NCBI GenBank assembly: GCA_949286215.1
Contig: CASDYX010000015.1
Location: forward strand, 1 to 56,104
Length of the DNA: 56,104 nt
Origin: an uncultured Pseudomonadota bacterium
GTDB taxonomy: Bacteria; Pseudomonadota; Alphaproteobacteria; RF32; CAG-239
Direction of reading: 5' to 3'
The position numbers were made by a program, and so were the translations under genes. Shown one piece after another: positions 24,399 to 33,107 of the stretch (position 1 is the stretch's first letter; every line of letters starts with the position of its first letter). Under the pieces are notes generated by a model, which was given only the letters and a program-made list of their open reading frames with translations, was not told the DNA's origin and did no database searches.

Positions 24399-25988
24399 AT
24401 GCCTGAAAATAAGATTAATCCGCGCAAAACTTTTGCGATTATTTCACACCCGGACGCCGGTAAAACCACCCTGACAGAAAAACTGTTGCTTTTTGGTGGT
24501 GCCATTCAACAAGCCGGTGCCGTAAAAGCCAGAGGTGAAAATCGCCGAGCTCACTCTGATTGGATGAAAGTTGAACAAGAGCGTGGTATTTCGGTTGCCT
24601 CATCGGTTATGACCTTTGAGTATAAAGACATCACGTTTAACTTGCTGGATACCCCGGGTCACGAAGACTTTTCTGAAGATACTTACCGTGTTTTAACGGC
24701 GGTAGATTCGGCCATCATGGTTTTGGATTCCGCCAAAGGTATTGAAACTCAAACCAAGAAATTGTTTGAAGTTTGCCGCTTGCGCAATGTTCCGATTATC
24801 ACTTTCATCAACAAGTTAGACCGCGAAGGCTTAGACCCGTTTTTATTGCTGGATGACATTGAAAAAACACTGGCCATGGATTGCACACCCGCAAGCTGGC
24901 CGATTGGTATGGGCAAAGACTTTTTAGGCTGTTATGACCTAATTAACGACCAACTAATTTTGATGAATAAAACCGGCGACAAATCCACCATCAATGCCAC
25001 GATTGAAACTTGCAAAGGTCTAGACGACCCCAAACTTGATGCCTTATTACCGCAACATGCCGTCAGTAAACTGCGTGAAGATGTGACCATGGTTAGAGAG
25101 CTCTGCCCTGCTTTTGATTTAGAGTTATACTTGGCTGGCGCGATGACACCGGTATTTTTCGGAAGTGCGATTAACAACTTTGGCGTTAAGGAAGTTTTGG
25201 AAGGCCTCCACCAAATGGCGCCTTCTCCTCGCCCCCAACCCGCTGTTGAAAGAACTATTCAACCCTCTGAGAATAAAGTTACGGGTTTTGTGTTTAAGAT
25301 TCAAGCCAATATGGACCCCAAGCACCGCGACCGTATTGCATTTATGCGTATTTGTTCCGGCCACTTCAAAAGAGGTATGACGCTAACCCAAGTTCGCACC
25401 GGTAAAGGCTTAAAAGTTCCAACCCCTGTAATGTTTTTAGCCCAAGAAAGAGAGCTTGCCGAAGATGCCTACGCCGGAGACATTATCGGTATCCCCAACC
25501 ACGGACAATTACGCATTGGCGATAGCCTAACCGAAGGCGAAAAAATCCACTTTACAGGTATTCCATCCTTTGCACCCGAACTCTTAAAGAGCGTCCGCGC
25601 CCTAGACCCGTTAAAATCTAAACACTTAGGTGCCGCTCTACAACAAATTGCCGAAGAAGGCGGAGCCAGCATCTTTAAGCCGATCATTGGCTCTGAATAT
25701 ATCGTTGGTGTTGTCGGAGCTTTGCAGTTTGAGGTTATGGCCGACCGTATCCGTACCGAGTTTAACATTCCGGTTATTTTTGAACCGACATCATATTACA
25801 CGGCACGCTGGGTAAGCAGCCCCGATAAAAACGAGTTAAAGAAATTCTTAGATACCAACCAAGCTAACATTGCCGAAGACCACGACAAAGAATTGGTCTT
25901 TTTGGCACGCAACGCATGGCACTTAGGCAAGATAAAAGAAGACTTCCCCAAACTCGTCTTAAGCACCACCCGCGAACAAGTTATATAG
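24399..25988 (+). CDS. prfC: Peptide chain release factor 3
   Basis: 529 residues, the same length as E. coli RF3. The GTPase domain shows G1 SHPDAGKTTLTEK (about 16-28), the switch region RGISVASSVM, G3 LDTPGHEDFSEDTYR and G4 FINKLDREG. Domain 2 and the RF3 C-terminal domain follow (KRGMTLTQVRTGKGLK, then FEVMADRIRTEFNIP). It recycles RF1/RF2 from the ribosome with GTP hydrolysis. It is not essential in E. coli. It is a single gene between a lipoprotein and the cysteine-rich protein genes and ends at a two-way terminator. EF-G is excluded by the G-domain insert and length. Confidence 0.95.
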   Translation: MPENKINPRKTFAIISHPDAGKTTLTEKLLLFGGAIQQAGAVKARGENRRAHSDWMKVEQERGISVASSVMTFEYKDITFNLLDTPGHEDFSEDTYRVLTAVDSAIMVLDSAKGIETQTKKLFEVCRLRNVPIITFINKLDREGLDPFLLLDDIEKTLAMDCTPASWPIGMGKDFLGCYDLINDQLILMNKTGDKSTINATIETCKGLDDPKLDALLPQHAVSKLREDVTMVRELCPAFDLELYLAGAMTPVFFGSAINNFGVKEVLEGLHQMAPSPRPQPAVERTIQPSENKVTGFVFKIQANMDPKHRDRIAFMRICSGHFKRGMTLTQVRTGKGLKVPTPVMFLAQERELAEDAYAGDIIGIPNHGQLRIGDSLTEGEKIHFTGIPSFAPELLKSVRALDPLKSKHLGAALQQIAEEGGASIFKPIIGSEYIVGVVGALQFEVMADRIRTEFNIPVIFEPTSYYTARWVSSPDKNELKKFLDTNQANIAEDHDKELVFLARNAWHLGKIKEDFPKLVLSTTREQVI

Positions 25989-26021
25989 ATATCCTTTTTA
26001 AAACACTGCAAAAAATTAATT

Positions 26022-26058
26022 TCAAAAGCCTAAGTTCATGAAAGAACTTAGGCTTTTG
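26022..26058. terminator. Two-way terminator between prfC and the cysteine-rich genes
   Basis: AAAAGCCTAAGTTC (26024-26037) and GAACTTAGGCTTTT (26044-26057) form a perfect 14-bp stem with loop ATGAAA. Confidence 0.9.
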
Positions 26059-26080
26059 AAGCGAATTACCATTCGATCTG

Positions 26081-26644
26081 TTAACGAAGAGGTAAGCCAG
26101 GATTGGCTGGTTTCATACAGTGTACACCAGTATCTCCTCTACTACAGCATCTCCATTTTGTCTCCCCTGGACATACCGAACAAGATGTCCATCCATAAGT
26201 ACGATTACATCTCTTCTCTGCTTCTTCTCTAGAAAAATAATATCCAGAACAATTATTTTTATAAGTACATTTACCACATCCGGCAATATCTTGAGAGAAA
26301 CAATAGTTTGAATTACAAGATGTAACACTACGACTATAGCCAGAAGAACATGATTTACGACATGTTGTACCATTTAATTCATAGCCAGACTTACAAACAG
26401 CACATTGGGTACCACTGCCTTGTTTACATGCGGCGCAATTTGCTACCGTACATTTTATATCAGCCTGACAAAAGATTTTGCTGGTATCAAACGGACATTT
26501 AATATAGGCTTTTTCACCGCAATCACTTGCTGTCATGGTATAGCCCAAAGCGGCACAGTCAGGAGCAGAAGTACATTCAGCCGCATACGCCGGACCGGAT
26601 ATAATAACTGTTCCCAATAAAAGGCATTTTATATAGTGTTTCAT
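26081..26644 (-). CDS. Cysteine-rich secreted protein, unknown
   Basis: 187 residues. A signal peptide (cut after AYA, residue 21) is followed by a mature part with 23 cysteines by my count. It opens with a C..LGYT....DC.....KCP[FY]D.....C unit (ALGYTMTASDCGEKAYIKCP, about 32-51, then FDTSKIFC). Next come EGF/furin-like short Cys spacings (CAACKQGSGTQCAVCKSGYE) and further Cys pairs (SCSVCPGE, RCCSRG). The pattern implies many disulfides in the periplasm or outside the cell. The same unit ends the upstream neighbour. No enzyme motif is visible. AGGAGA precedes the start, and the two genes are 13 nt apart in one operon. Confidence 0.7.
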   Translation of the reverse strand: MKHYIKCLLLGTVIISGPAYAAECTSAPDCAALGYTMTASDCGEKAYIKCPFDTSKIFCQADIKCTVANCAACKQGSGTQCAVCKSGYELNGTTCRKSCSSGYSRSVTSCNSNYCFSQDIAGCGKCTYKNNCSGYYFSREEAEKRCNRTYGWTSCSVCPGETKWRCCSRGDTGVHCMKPANPGLPLR

Positions 26645-26657
26645 TTTTTTCTCCTAT

Positions 26658-27635
26658 TTAATCACAATAAACCTTATCTGGATTGTATGGGCATCTCAGA
26701 TAGCTGGTTGTACATTGACTTACAGTTTTGGTATATCCGAGCGTATCGCAATTTGTTTCCGGTGCCGTACACCAATAGATATAACCGGAATTACAATTCC
26801 AAGACTGAACCTTAGAGCCACAGTCCGAAAAATAGTTACAAGTCGCATCATCTGGACAAGAAGGAATAATTGCTGTTTGATTACGGCAATTATCTTTATA
26901 AGCTATTTCACATTTTGAAGAACATCCTTCAAAAGTCTTTTCGCACCCATACGGAGTTGCTACACTTTCGTGCAAATGACAGCTATCTGTATAAGGTGTT
27001 TTACAAATACTATTGCAAGGAGCGGCATAATATTCTTTACATCCCCATGGTCCCGTGTTAGAGGCAGGACATGTACAGGTTGCGTATCTTGTACCTGTAT
27101 CATCGGTACAAGAGTTTCCCTTAATTTGAGGGGAATTACAAGATGCATAAGGATAAGTTGACGTATTACAATAGCAGCGATGCTTACCACCACAGGTATC
27201 TGTACTCAGTGTTCTGGGAGATGTACAAGTTGATGCTGTATATGTATAAGTAGAGGCACAACATCTGTCATAAATTTTATCGTTATAAGGACACGAAGAG
27301 TTAAACAACCCCGAATCACAAGAAGTAACTGTATAACCTAAACGTTTACAATAATCACCAGTAGGATCACCAAACTCGTTTTCTTCACCGAAACTAATTC
27401 CTTTATCTCCGGTAATAAAGTAAACCCCGGCAGTTTGGAAAGAAGTACGATTGGGCAAACCTATTCCTAGGCTTGCCCCTGACAAAGGTTCAAATTGGTT
27501 TAGACTGGTTCTTACGAAGTGCGTGTATTGAGAATGCACTCCCGATTGATTATCTGAAATAAAATTATTTTCACTTACGCCACCTAATGCGGTAAGCACA
27601 AGCATCGATATTCCTATCGCAAGTTGCTTTCTCAT
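26658..27635 (-). CDS. Large cysteine-rich secreted protein, unknown
   Basis: 325 residues from the ATG at 27635, chosen because GAGG lies 6 nt upstream; another ATG 12 nt earlier lacks a site. A signal peptide (MRKQLAIGISMLVLTALGG) is followed by a Cys-free part (to about residue 93) with pilin- or adhesin-like Ser/Thr/Asn composition, then 30 cysteines by my count. Two LGYT-type units occur, RLGYTVTSC near residue 98 and TLGYTKTVSQCTTSYLRCPY at the C-terminus. The latter ends in VYCD. The unit is shared with the downstream protein. A disulfide-rich surface or extracellular role is inferred. Confidence 0.65.
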   Translation of the reverse strand: MRKQLAIGISMLVLTALGGVSENNFISDNQSGVHSQYTHFVRTSLNQFEPLSGASLGIGLPNRTSFQTAGVYFITGDKGISFGEENEFGDPTGDYCKRLGYTVTSCDSGLFNSSCPYNDKIYDRCCASTYTYTASTCTSPRTLSTDTCGGKHRCYCNTSTYPYASCNSPQIKGNSCTDDTGTRYATCTCPASNTGPWGCKEYYAAPCNSICKTPYTDSCHLHESVATPYGCEKTFEGCSSKCEIAYKDNCRNQTAIIPSCPDDATCNYFSDCGSKVQSWNCNSGYIYWCTAPETNCDTLGYTKTVSQCTTSYLRCPYNPDKVYCD

Positions 27636-27734
27636 AATATACCTCATTATAACTGAACCCTATCTTGTTATAAATTAGCATATTTCAAGGCGTTTGTCAA
27701 AGGATTTTAATCAAATCTTTTTATTTTGGCTAAA

Positions 27735-27768
27735 CCAAACCCCGCACAAATTTTGTACGGGGTTTTGT
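27735..27768 (-). terminator. Terminator of the 27769-28212 gene
   Basis: AAACCCCG (27737-27744) pairs with CGGGGTTT (27758-27765), with further A-T pairing inside and a T-rich right side. It lies directly after the stop of the membrane protein gene. Confidence 0.7.
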
Positions 27769-28212
27769 TTAATCTAAAAATCCTTCACGCAATTGTATCA
27801 AAAAGTCATCAAAAACTTCCGCAGAGATTCGATTAACGCAGCGCTCAACTACCAAGCGCGCATCCTCATTCCCAATATAGTCTTCGACATAAATTTCCGC
27901 TCCAACCAAAGCCAATTGCCAATTTTCAAGCGTTCCGTCAAAACGAACAACTGGGCAATACTTCTTTTTGATAAATTCAAAAATAGGCGGGGTTCCTAAC
28001 AACTTTGCCTCATAATCAGAAGCCACCGTATATTCCTTGCCCTGATATTTCAGAAACAAATTCTCCCGATACAATGCATCAATTTTCTCTTGGGACTGTT
28101 GTAACTTATCACACAAACATTTTTGTTTTTTTCGAGTGTGTCGGATATATAACACCAAGCACACGACCAGCACCAGAACTACCAATGCTAAGCCCAAATT
28201 TAAGTAAAGCAT
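27769..28212 (-). CDS. Single-pass membrane protein of unknown function
   Basis: 147 residues. One N-terminal membrane helix (about 3-23, LNLGLALVVLVLVVCLVLYI) is followed by basic residues (RHTRKKQK), which places the C-terminal part in the cytoplasm. A short coiled-coil-like stretch comes next (about 32-55, CDKLQQSQEKIDALYRENLF), then a soluble domain ending NRISAEVFDDFLIQLREGFL. No family is recognised. It lies 71 nt upstream on the map from the comEC end, on the same strand, so it may follow comEC in a transcript. Confidence 0.65.
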   Translation of the reverse strand: MLYLNLGLALVVLVLVVCLVLYIRHTRKKQKCLCDKLQQSQEKIDALYRENLFLKYQGKEYTVASDYEAKLLGTPPIFEFIKKKYCPVVRFDGTLENWQLALVGAEIYVEDYIGNEDARLVVERCVNRISAEVFDDFLIQLREGFLD

Positions 28213-28283
28213 AATAATGAAATTTTAGAATTATAAATTATTACTTATAGAGTTATCACATTACCACAAAAATGCAAACAAAA

Positions 28284-30332
28284 TTAATTCCACAATCTCT
28301 GCCCGAAAGACTCTCGAACGCTTTTCATCTTCACCCTATCTCCGTCCAAATAAAAATTTGCGCCCTTTGAGGTCTGAAAGTCAAAATCTTTACCATCAAC
28401 CTTAAGCCCGCCGAATTTAATTATTTTGAACCTGTTTTTATACACACAAACCCGTTTATCACATTCCAAATCGAGCCAAGACTTATCTTGTTTTTTTCCA
28501 TCATAAATTTGCTTTAACAATTTAGCTTGTTGTTTATCAAGCTCTGGTGATGCATGTTTTTCAAGCCACACATTTTTCAAATAAGTATTTCCTCTACTCG
28601 GCAAAATCACCAAATGGTTATTTTCATCTTTAACCCCAAAGACCTCTCCTGTTTCATCCACCATCACATCAGGCACTCTTGTCAAAGCAATACTTGCAAA
28701 GCCGATAATAATCGGAATAATTCCCAACAACCGCCACCTTCTTTGCCAAATACAAAGCCATAAACCACCCAAAACAATCAACACCAAACCCCATAACGGC
28801 ATTGATAGAACAGAGATTGACGCATCTTCCATACCGGCAACCCAAGCAGTGATTTTATTCACCTCACCTATTCCCCAACCAACAAGTTTAAGAGGGAAGT
28901 AATCCAACCCCAAAGGCATGAGAAGTAAAGCTGCCAAAATAAACGGCATAATCACAAAACCGATAATCGGTCCGGCCAATAAATTAGTCAGAGTCGTAAA
29001 CAAAGCAATCTGATTAAAATGATAAATTGCAAAAGGCAGAGTTGCCACACTAGCTACCAAATCCGAAATCATAATACCGATAAAATAAGCCCATAAAATT
29101 CGCACTATACGAGAAGGAAGAGAAATATTTTTATCTCCGTTTCCATTTAAGAAACGATGCAAATCCTCTGCAAAGCGCTCATAAAAGGCAATCAAAGCCA
29201 CCACTGCGGCAAAAGACATTTGAAAGCTGGCACTCACCAATGCCTGAGGCGATAGAATGAGCACTACCAATGCCGCCCAAGCAATCATCCGCATAGAAAT
29301 TGCTTTGCGGTCAAACAACACGCCAAGCAATACAATAAACGTCATAATAAAGGCGCGTTGTGCCGGAATTTCAGCTCCCGAAATCAGCAAATAAACCATA
29401 CTCATCAAAATTCCCGCCACCGCCGCCGTCTTTTTGGAATTATAGGCTATTGCCAGCTGGGGAATAAGCGCCATCACCAAGCGAATAAAGAAAAACATCA
29501 TACCGGCAATCATGCTCATATGCAGTCCTGAAATGGATAAGAAATGTGCCAATCCGGAATCCCGATATTCTTCAGTAATTTTCTGAGAAATTCCGCCTCT
29601 CTCCCCTGCCACCAAAGCCGCGGCAATTCCAGCTTCATCAGCAGGCAAAACATCAGCGATGCATTCCACAATTCGAGCACGTACACGGCTGACAAATGCA
29701 TCAAACTTAACTCCTAAAGAAGAGGCATTTTCACACGCTATCGGCAAAACGCGACTTGAGACAAATCCAGTACCGTTTAACCCTTCAAAATAAGCCTTGC
29801 GGTCAAGTTGATACGCCCCGACCATTGAGGTTTGATATAATGGACGAACCTCGGCCACCATCTCCACACATTCACCAACTTGAACTTTTCTACCCCGAGA
29901 AATTATTGTAAGTTTGTAGCGCCCCTCAATCTCGTTGCCGTCATAGTCTTTCATATCTTCCAAAACTATGCGTTGTTTGCCGCTATAATTGGTATCTGTT
30001 TGTACCACTCTTCCGGTCAAATACAGACGTTGTTCTTGGCTCACCTGAGGCACATGATTTAGCCAAACAGCCTTAATTTGCACCAACACAAAACCAGCTA
30101 AAATAACACTCCAAATTGCAATTATTTTTAAGATATCCAACCGCCAACGTGCTAACCAAGCCCCTAACAAAGTAAGCTCTATTGGAACAAGCGTCCACCA
30201 AATTGAAAGTTCACTTGGCAATAAGAAATAAATACCAATCCCCAAAGCAAAAGCTACCGGCAACCACAAGCACCATCTCTCACGCTCTGCTTCTAAATTT
30301 TTTGTTATCAAATATTTCCAAAGGCTAAGCAT
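28284..30332 (-). CDS. comEC: ComEC/Rec2-type competence membrane protein
   Basis: 682 residues. An N-terminal membrane region and an OB-like periplasmic domain of the DUF4131 type (about 100-200, LYLTGRVVQTDTNYSGKQRI) are followed by the multi-helix Competence domain with the hallmark LAHFLSISGLHMSMIAGMMF (about 265-285) and AQRAFIMTFIVLLGVLFDR. The C-terminal metallo-beta-lactamase domain of long ComEC is absent; instead there is a soluble tail of about 120 residues, as in many alphaproteobacterial homologues. It should form the inner-membrane channel for single-stranded DNA uptake. With dprA (46127) it hints at natural transformation, but no DNA-uptake pilus genes are in the window. Confidence 0.85.
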   Translation of the reverse strand: MLSLWKYLITKNLEAERERWCLWLPVAFALGIGIYFLLPSELSIWWTLVPIELTLLGAWLARWRLDILKIIAIWSVILAGFVLVQIKAVWLNHVPQVSQEQRLYLTGRVVQTDTNYSGKQRIVLEDMKDYDGNEIEGRYKLTIISRGRKVQVGECVEMVAEVRPLYQTSMVGAYQLDRKAYFEGLNGTGFVSSRVLPIACENASSLGVKFDAFVSRVRARIVECIADVLPADEAGIAAALVAGERGGISQKITEEYRDSGLAHFLSISGLHMSMIAGMMFFFIRLVMALIPQLAIAYNSKKTAAVAGILMSMVYLLISGAEIPAQRAFIMTFIVLLGVLFDRKAISMRMIAWAALVVLILSPQALVSASFQMSFAAVVALIAFYERFAEDLHRFLNGNGDKNISLPSRIVRILWAYFIGIMISDLVASVATLPFAIYHFNQIALFTTLTNLLAGPIIGFVIMPFILAALLLMPLGLDYFPLKLVGWGIGEVNKITAWVAGMEDASISVLSMPLWGLVLIVLGGLWLCIWQRRWRLLGIIPIIIGFASIALTRVPDVMVDETGEVFGVKDENNHLVILPSRGNTYLKNVWLEKHASPELDKQQAKLLKQIYDGKKQDKSWLDLECDKRVCVYKNRFKIIKFGGLKVDGKDFDFQTSKGANFYLDGDRVKMKSVRESFGQRLWN

Positions 30333-30383
30333 TTATTTCTCCTTAAAATTACCATAAATGTAAAGCCAAATCCCCATAAAAGC

Positions 30384-30425
30384 AAAAAAAAGTTGTTAAA
30401 CACACACAGTTTAACAACTTTTTTC
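30384..30425 (-). terminator. Terminator of the 30548-30925 gene
   Basis: AAAAGTTGTTAAAC (30388-30401) and GTTTAACAACTTTT (30409-30422) make a perfect 14-bp stem with A/T runs on both sides. It lies well past the small gene and before comEC. The 120 bases between it and the gene show nothing I can name. Confidence 0.8.
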
Positions 30426-30547
30426 AATTCTCCAAATTAATGGATGTTCTCACTTAACACCTTGAGCCTCTTATCAGCCTTCGGTATCCCCACCAACTCT
30501 AAGATCTTTCATAATGAAAAAATTTAAAGGGTTAATACTAAGGTTAA

Positions 30548-30925
30548 TTAACAACCTCTAAATGAGGTTTGTTTATAGTCTTTTGTCTCCTGCTTGGTAA
30601 GCACAACATCCTCTCCTTGTCGAAACAGGAGATAATCATTCTTACCATCACCAATCTTGGTTTCCTTTTCCAAAGAGGATAAGAAGAACAAAGAAATAAG
30701 CACATCACCGATAGAAAGCGAAGAATATTTCTCCACCCGTCCATTCAAGAACACACACCAGTAATCTTTTCCATCCAAATAAACAAACGCCAACTTGCGT
30801 TGCGCCCCATCTTCAGAGAGCAAGCCAACAGCCATATTTTTTACGTTAACTTCTGTGCCCAAAATCTTGTTTAAAGTTTTTACGGTGTTTAACAGTGAGA
30901 TTGAGATAACTTTACTTGTGTCCAT
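30548..30925 (-). CDS. Small protein of unknown function
   Basis: 125 residues, not recognised. An N-terminal amphipathic helix (MDTSKVISISLLNTVKTLNK) is followed by a beta-rich part (KLAFVYLDGKDYWCVFLNGR) and a helix (LSIGDVLISLFFLSSLEK). The end contains GDGKNDYLLFRQGEDVVLTK. No signal peptide or clear membrane helix is present. It has its own terminator and sits between lpxB and comEC on the same strand, so it is probably a single-gene unit. Codon use is like its neighbours. Confidence 0.6.
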   Translation of the reverse strand: MDTSKVISISLLNTVKTLNKILGTEVNVKNMAVGLLSEDGAQRKLAFVYLDGKDYWCVFLNGRVEKYSSLSIGDVLISLFFLSSLEKETKIGDGKNDYLLFRQGEDVVLTKQETKDYKQTSFRGC

Positions 30926-31003
30926 AAGTTATATATTTTTTAAGTTAATAAATAAAGAATAATGATTTTAATGGCTTTGACTATAAATATTTTTGTCTAA
31001 ATG

Positions 31004-32176
31004 TCAACCTCTTTTCTTCAAGAGTTCTAGCACGGCATCGCAAGCATTTTCACTTGGTGTTTGCTCACCTAACCCTAAGATTTCGCGAACTTTCTTAAAA
31101 CCTTCCATCTGGCGGTCATACATTCCCTCATGCGCCATAAATTGCCGTAAATGTCTGGCAATATTTCCCGAGACACATTGTTCTTGCAACAATTCCGGTA
31201 CCACCTCGCGACCGAGCAAAATATTTGAAAGGTTCACAAATTGAATATGCAAAAACTTCTTTGCCATCCACGCGGTCAAAGGAGCAACTTTATAACCGAT
31301 AACATGTGGCACATTGGCAATGGCCAGTTCCAACGCCACCGTACCCGATGCTGCCATAGCACTCTGAGAAGCCTTAAAAGCATTATGCCTATCTTCTTCA
31401 TCTTCCACAATCAACAACGGCAGTTTTGTGTTCTCAGTCATTTTTTTCACCATTTTAGCAACTGTCTGCACGGTCGGAATAACAAAGAATAAATCTTTAT
31501 CCTCATCAAAGAGTTTTTGCGCCGCCTCTAAAAACACCGGCAACAAACGAGAAACTTCTGTTTTGCGTGACCCCGGTAACACGGCAACAATTTTTTTCTT
31601 TTCATCAATATGAAATTTCTTGTAAAAATCAGCCCCATTTCCATGCACAACTTGGCTTTCAATCACCGGATGCCCGACAAAAACGGCATCCAAGCCATAA
31701 GGCGTAAAATACTTTGGCTCTTGGGGCAACAAAGTCAGCAGCAAATCCACATACTTATACATGGTTTGCGCTCTTTTCTTTTTCCAAGCCCACACTTGCG
31801 GCGCAACATAATGCACTTGCGGAATGCCCAATTTTTTCTTGCGCAAAATTTTTTGCACTCTTGAACCAAAACTCCAACTATCAATTGTCATCACCACATC
31901 GGGCTTGACCCGCTCAATATCTTGCACGGTTTGTTTAATGAGTTTTAAGACTTTGGGAATACTGGGAATAACTTCAGCCAACCCCATAATTGCCAAATCC
32001 GAAATATCAAACAAAGATTTCAGCCCGGCTTTTTCCATACTCTCGCCGCCAACGCCAAAAAACTGCACCTGACCTTTTGTCTTTTTCTCCATGGCGCGCA
32101 TAAAACGTGCCCCCAATAAATCACCTGAGGGTTCACCGGCAATTAAATAAATTTTCAAATTTTTATCTGTACTCAT
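31004..32176 (-). CDS. lpxB: Lipid-A-disaccharide synthase
   Basis: 390 residues from the ATG at 32176 (MSTDKNLKIYLIAGEPSGDL), close to the E. coli length of 382. Upstream in-frame starts exist, but only this one and a Met two codons earlier (32182) lie near GGGA. Hallmarks are AGEPSGDLLGARFM at the N-terminus, HYVAPQVWAWKKKRA (about 120-135), VGHPVIES and the C-terminal SGTVALELAIANVPHVIGYK. It joins lipid X and UDP-diacylglucosamine to form the lipid A disaccharide on the inner face of the inner membrane. It overlaps lpxI by 14 nt, so the two are coupled. Confidence 0.95.
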   Translation of the reverse strand: MSTDKNLKIYLIAGEPSGDLLGARFMRAMEKKTKGQVQFFGVGGESMEKAGLKSLFDISDLAIMGLAEVIPSIPKVLKLIKQTVQDIERVKPDVVMTIDSWSFGSRVQKILRKKKLGIPQVHYVAPQVWAWKKKRAQTMYKYVDLLLTLLPQEPKYFTPYGLDAVFVGHPVIESQVVHGNGADFYKKFHIDEKKKIVAVLPGSRKTEVSRLLPVFLEAAQKLFDEDKDLFFVIPTVQTVAKMVKKMTENTKLPLLIVEDEEDRHNAFKASQSAMAASGTVALELAIANVPHVIGYKVAPLTAWMAKKFLHIQFVNLSNILLGREVVPELLQEQCVSGNIARHLRQFMAHEGMYDRQMEGFKKVREILGLGEQTPSENACDAVLELLKKRG

Positions 32177-32993
32177 TGACATCAATTCCCATGACAAACA
32201 GACCCAATTTATCAGCTAATTTGATTGTCTCTTTTTCATTGACAATCAAACCGTTTCCGGCATGAAGAGCAATTCCTGCAAGACCGGCTTCATAAGCAGC
32301 CTGCACGGTTTTATCACCAATTGTCGGCAAATCGACACGCATATCTTGTTGCGGCTTACGCACTTTCACCAAAACACCGCCCTCACCTTTACGACGATAT
32401 TCCCCACACCGACGAATAAGTTCACCTGTTCCTTCAATTCCTTCAACGCCCAAGACCAAACCTTGCTGAACAATCACGGCTTGACCGACATCCAAACGCC
32501 CCAATTCAGTTGCCACTTCAACTGCACGACGCAAATCGGCTTGTGCTTGCCGAGAGGGTTTAACCTTACCCAAAACCCCTTTTTTAATCAACAATTCCGG
32601 CAAAACTTCATGAATTCCACGCACGACCATACCTTCGCCTTCAATCTCTTTAACCAGCGCGCGCAAAATTCCGTCATCACCCAAAGATTTCATGCCGATT
32701 TTGGCAAAAAACGCAGCCGTACGCATATCGGGCACCAAATCTTTCAAGGTCGGACGTTTAATGGTGCCAATCATAATCACTTCTTCAACTTTTTCTTCCG
32801 CGAGTTTGCGAAAACCGGTTCCGGCTTGCCCAATACGTATCCATATATGAGGAATAGTATCATCAATCAGCATTGGGTCTGCATTTCCTTCAATGGCAAT
32901 GACATAATAGTCTCGATTATTTTGTTTGCAAAAATTAATCAAATCGCGCGGTATTGCGCCACCGCCGGCAATAATTCCAAGTTTTTTAGCCAT
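32163..32993 (-). CDS. lpxI: UDP-2,3-diacylglucosamine pyrophosphatase LpxI
   Basis: 276 residues from MAKKLGIIAGGGAIPRDLIN, with GGAAA just upstream; a Met five codons earlier has no better site. The N-terminal Rossmann-like half and the C-terminal DUF1009 catalytic half (PTIGDKTVQAAYEAGLAGIA, then HAGNGLIVNEKETIKLADKL) are both complete. It hydrolyses UDP-diacylglucosamine to lipid X and UMP. LpxI replaces LpxH in most alphaproteobacteria, which supports the taxonomic guess. It lies between lpxA and lpxB but is separated from lpxA by a terminator-like hairpin. Confidence 0.95.
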   Translation of the reverse strand: MAKKLGIIAGGGAIPRDLINFCKQNNRDYYVIAIEGNADPMLIDDTIPHIWIRIGQAGTGFRKLAEEKVEEVIMIGTIKRPTLKDLVPDMRTAAFFAKIGMKSLGDDGILRALVKEIEGEGMVVRGIHEVLPELLIKKGVLGKVKPSRQAQADLRRAVEVATELGRLDVGQAVIVQQGLVLGVEGIEGTGELIRRCGEYRRKGEGGVLVKVRKPQQDMRVDLPTIGDKTVQAAYEAGLAGIALHAGNGLIVNEKETIKLADKLGLFVMGIDVNEYR

Positions 32994-33055
32994 AGTATTT
33001 CCACACAAATTTTTTCTTTTGATAATAGAGAACCCTAGAGCTCAGGTCAAGTCAA

Positions 33056-33090
33056 ATAAAAAAGGCTGTAACTAAAAAATTACAGCCTTC
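33056..33090 (-). terminator. Terminator between lpxA and lpxI
   Basis: AAGGCTGTAA (33062-33071) and TTACAGCCTT (33080-33089) form a 10-bp stem with an A-run (33057-33063) giving a U-run in the lpxA transcript. lpxI and lpxB therefore need read-through or their own promoter. Confidence 0.75.
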
Positions 33091-33107
33091 AAATCAATTT
33101 ACATTGC

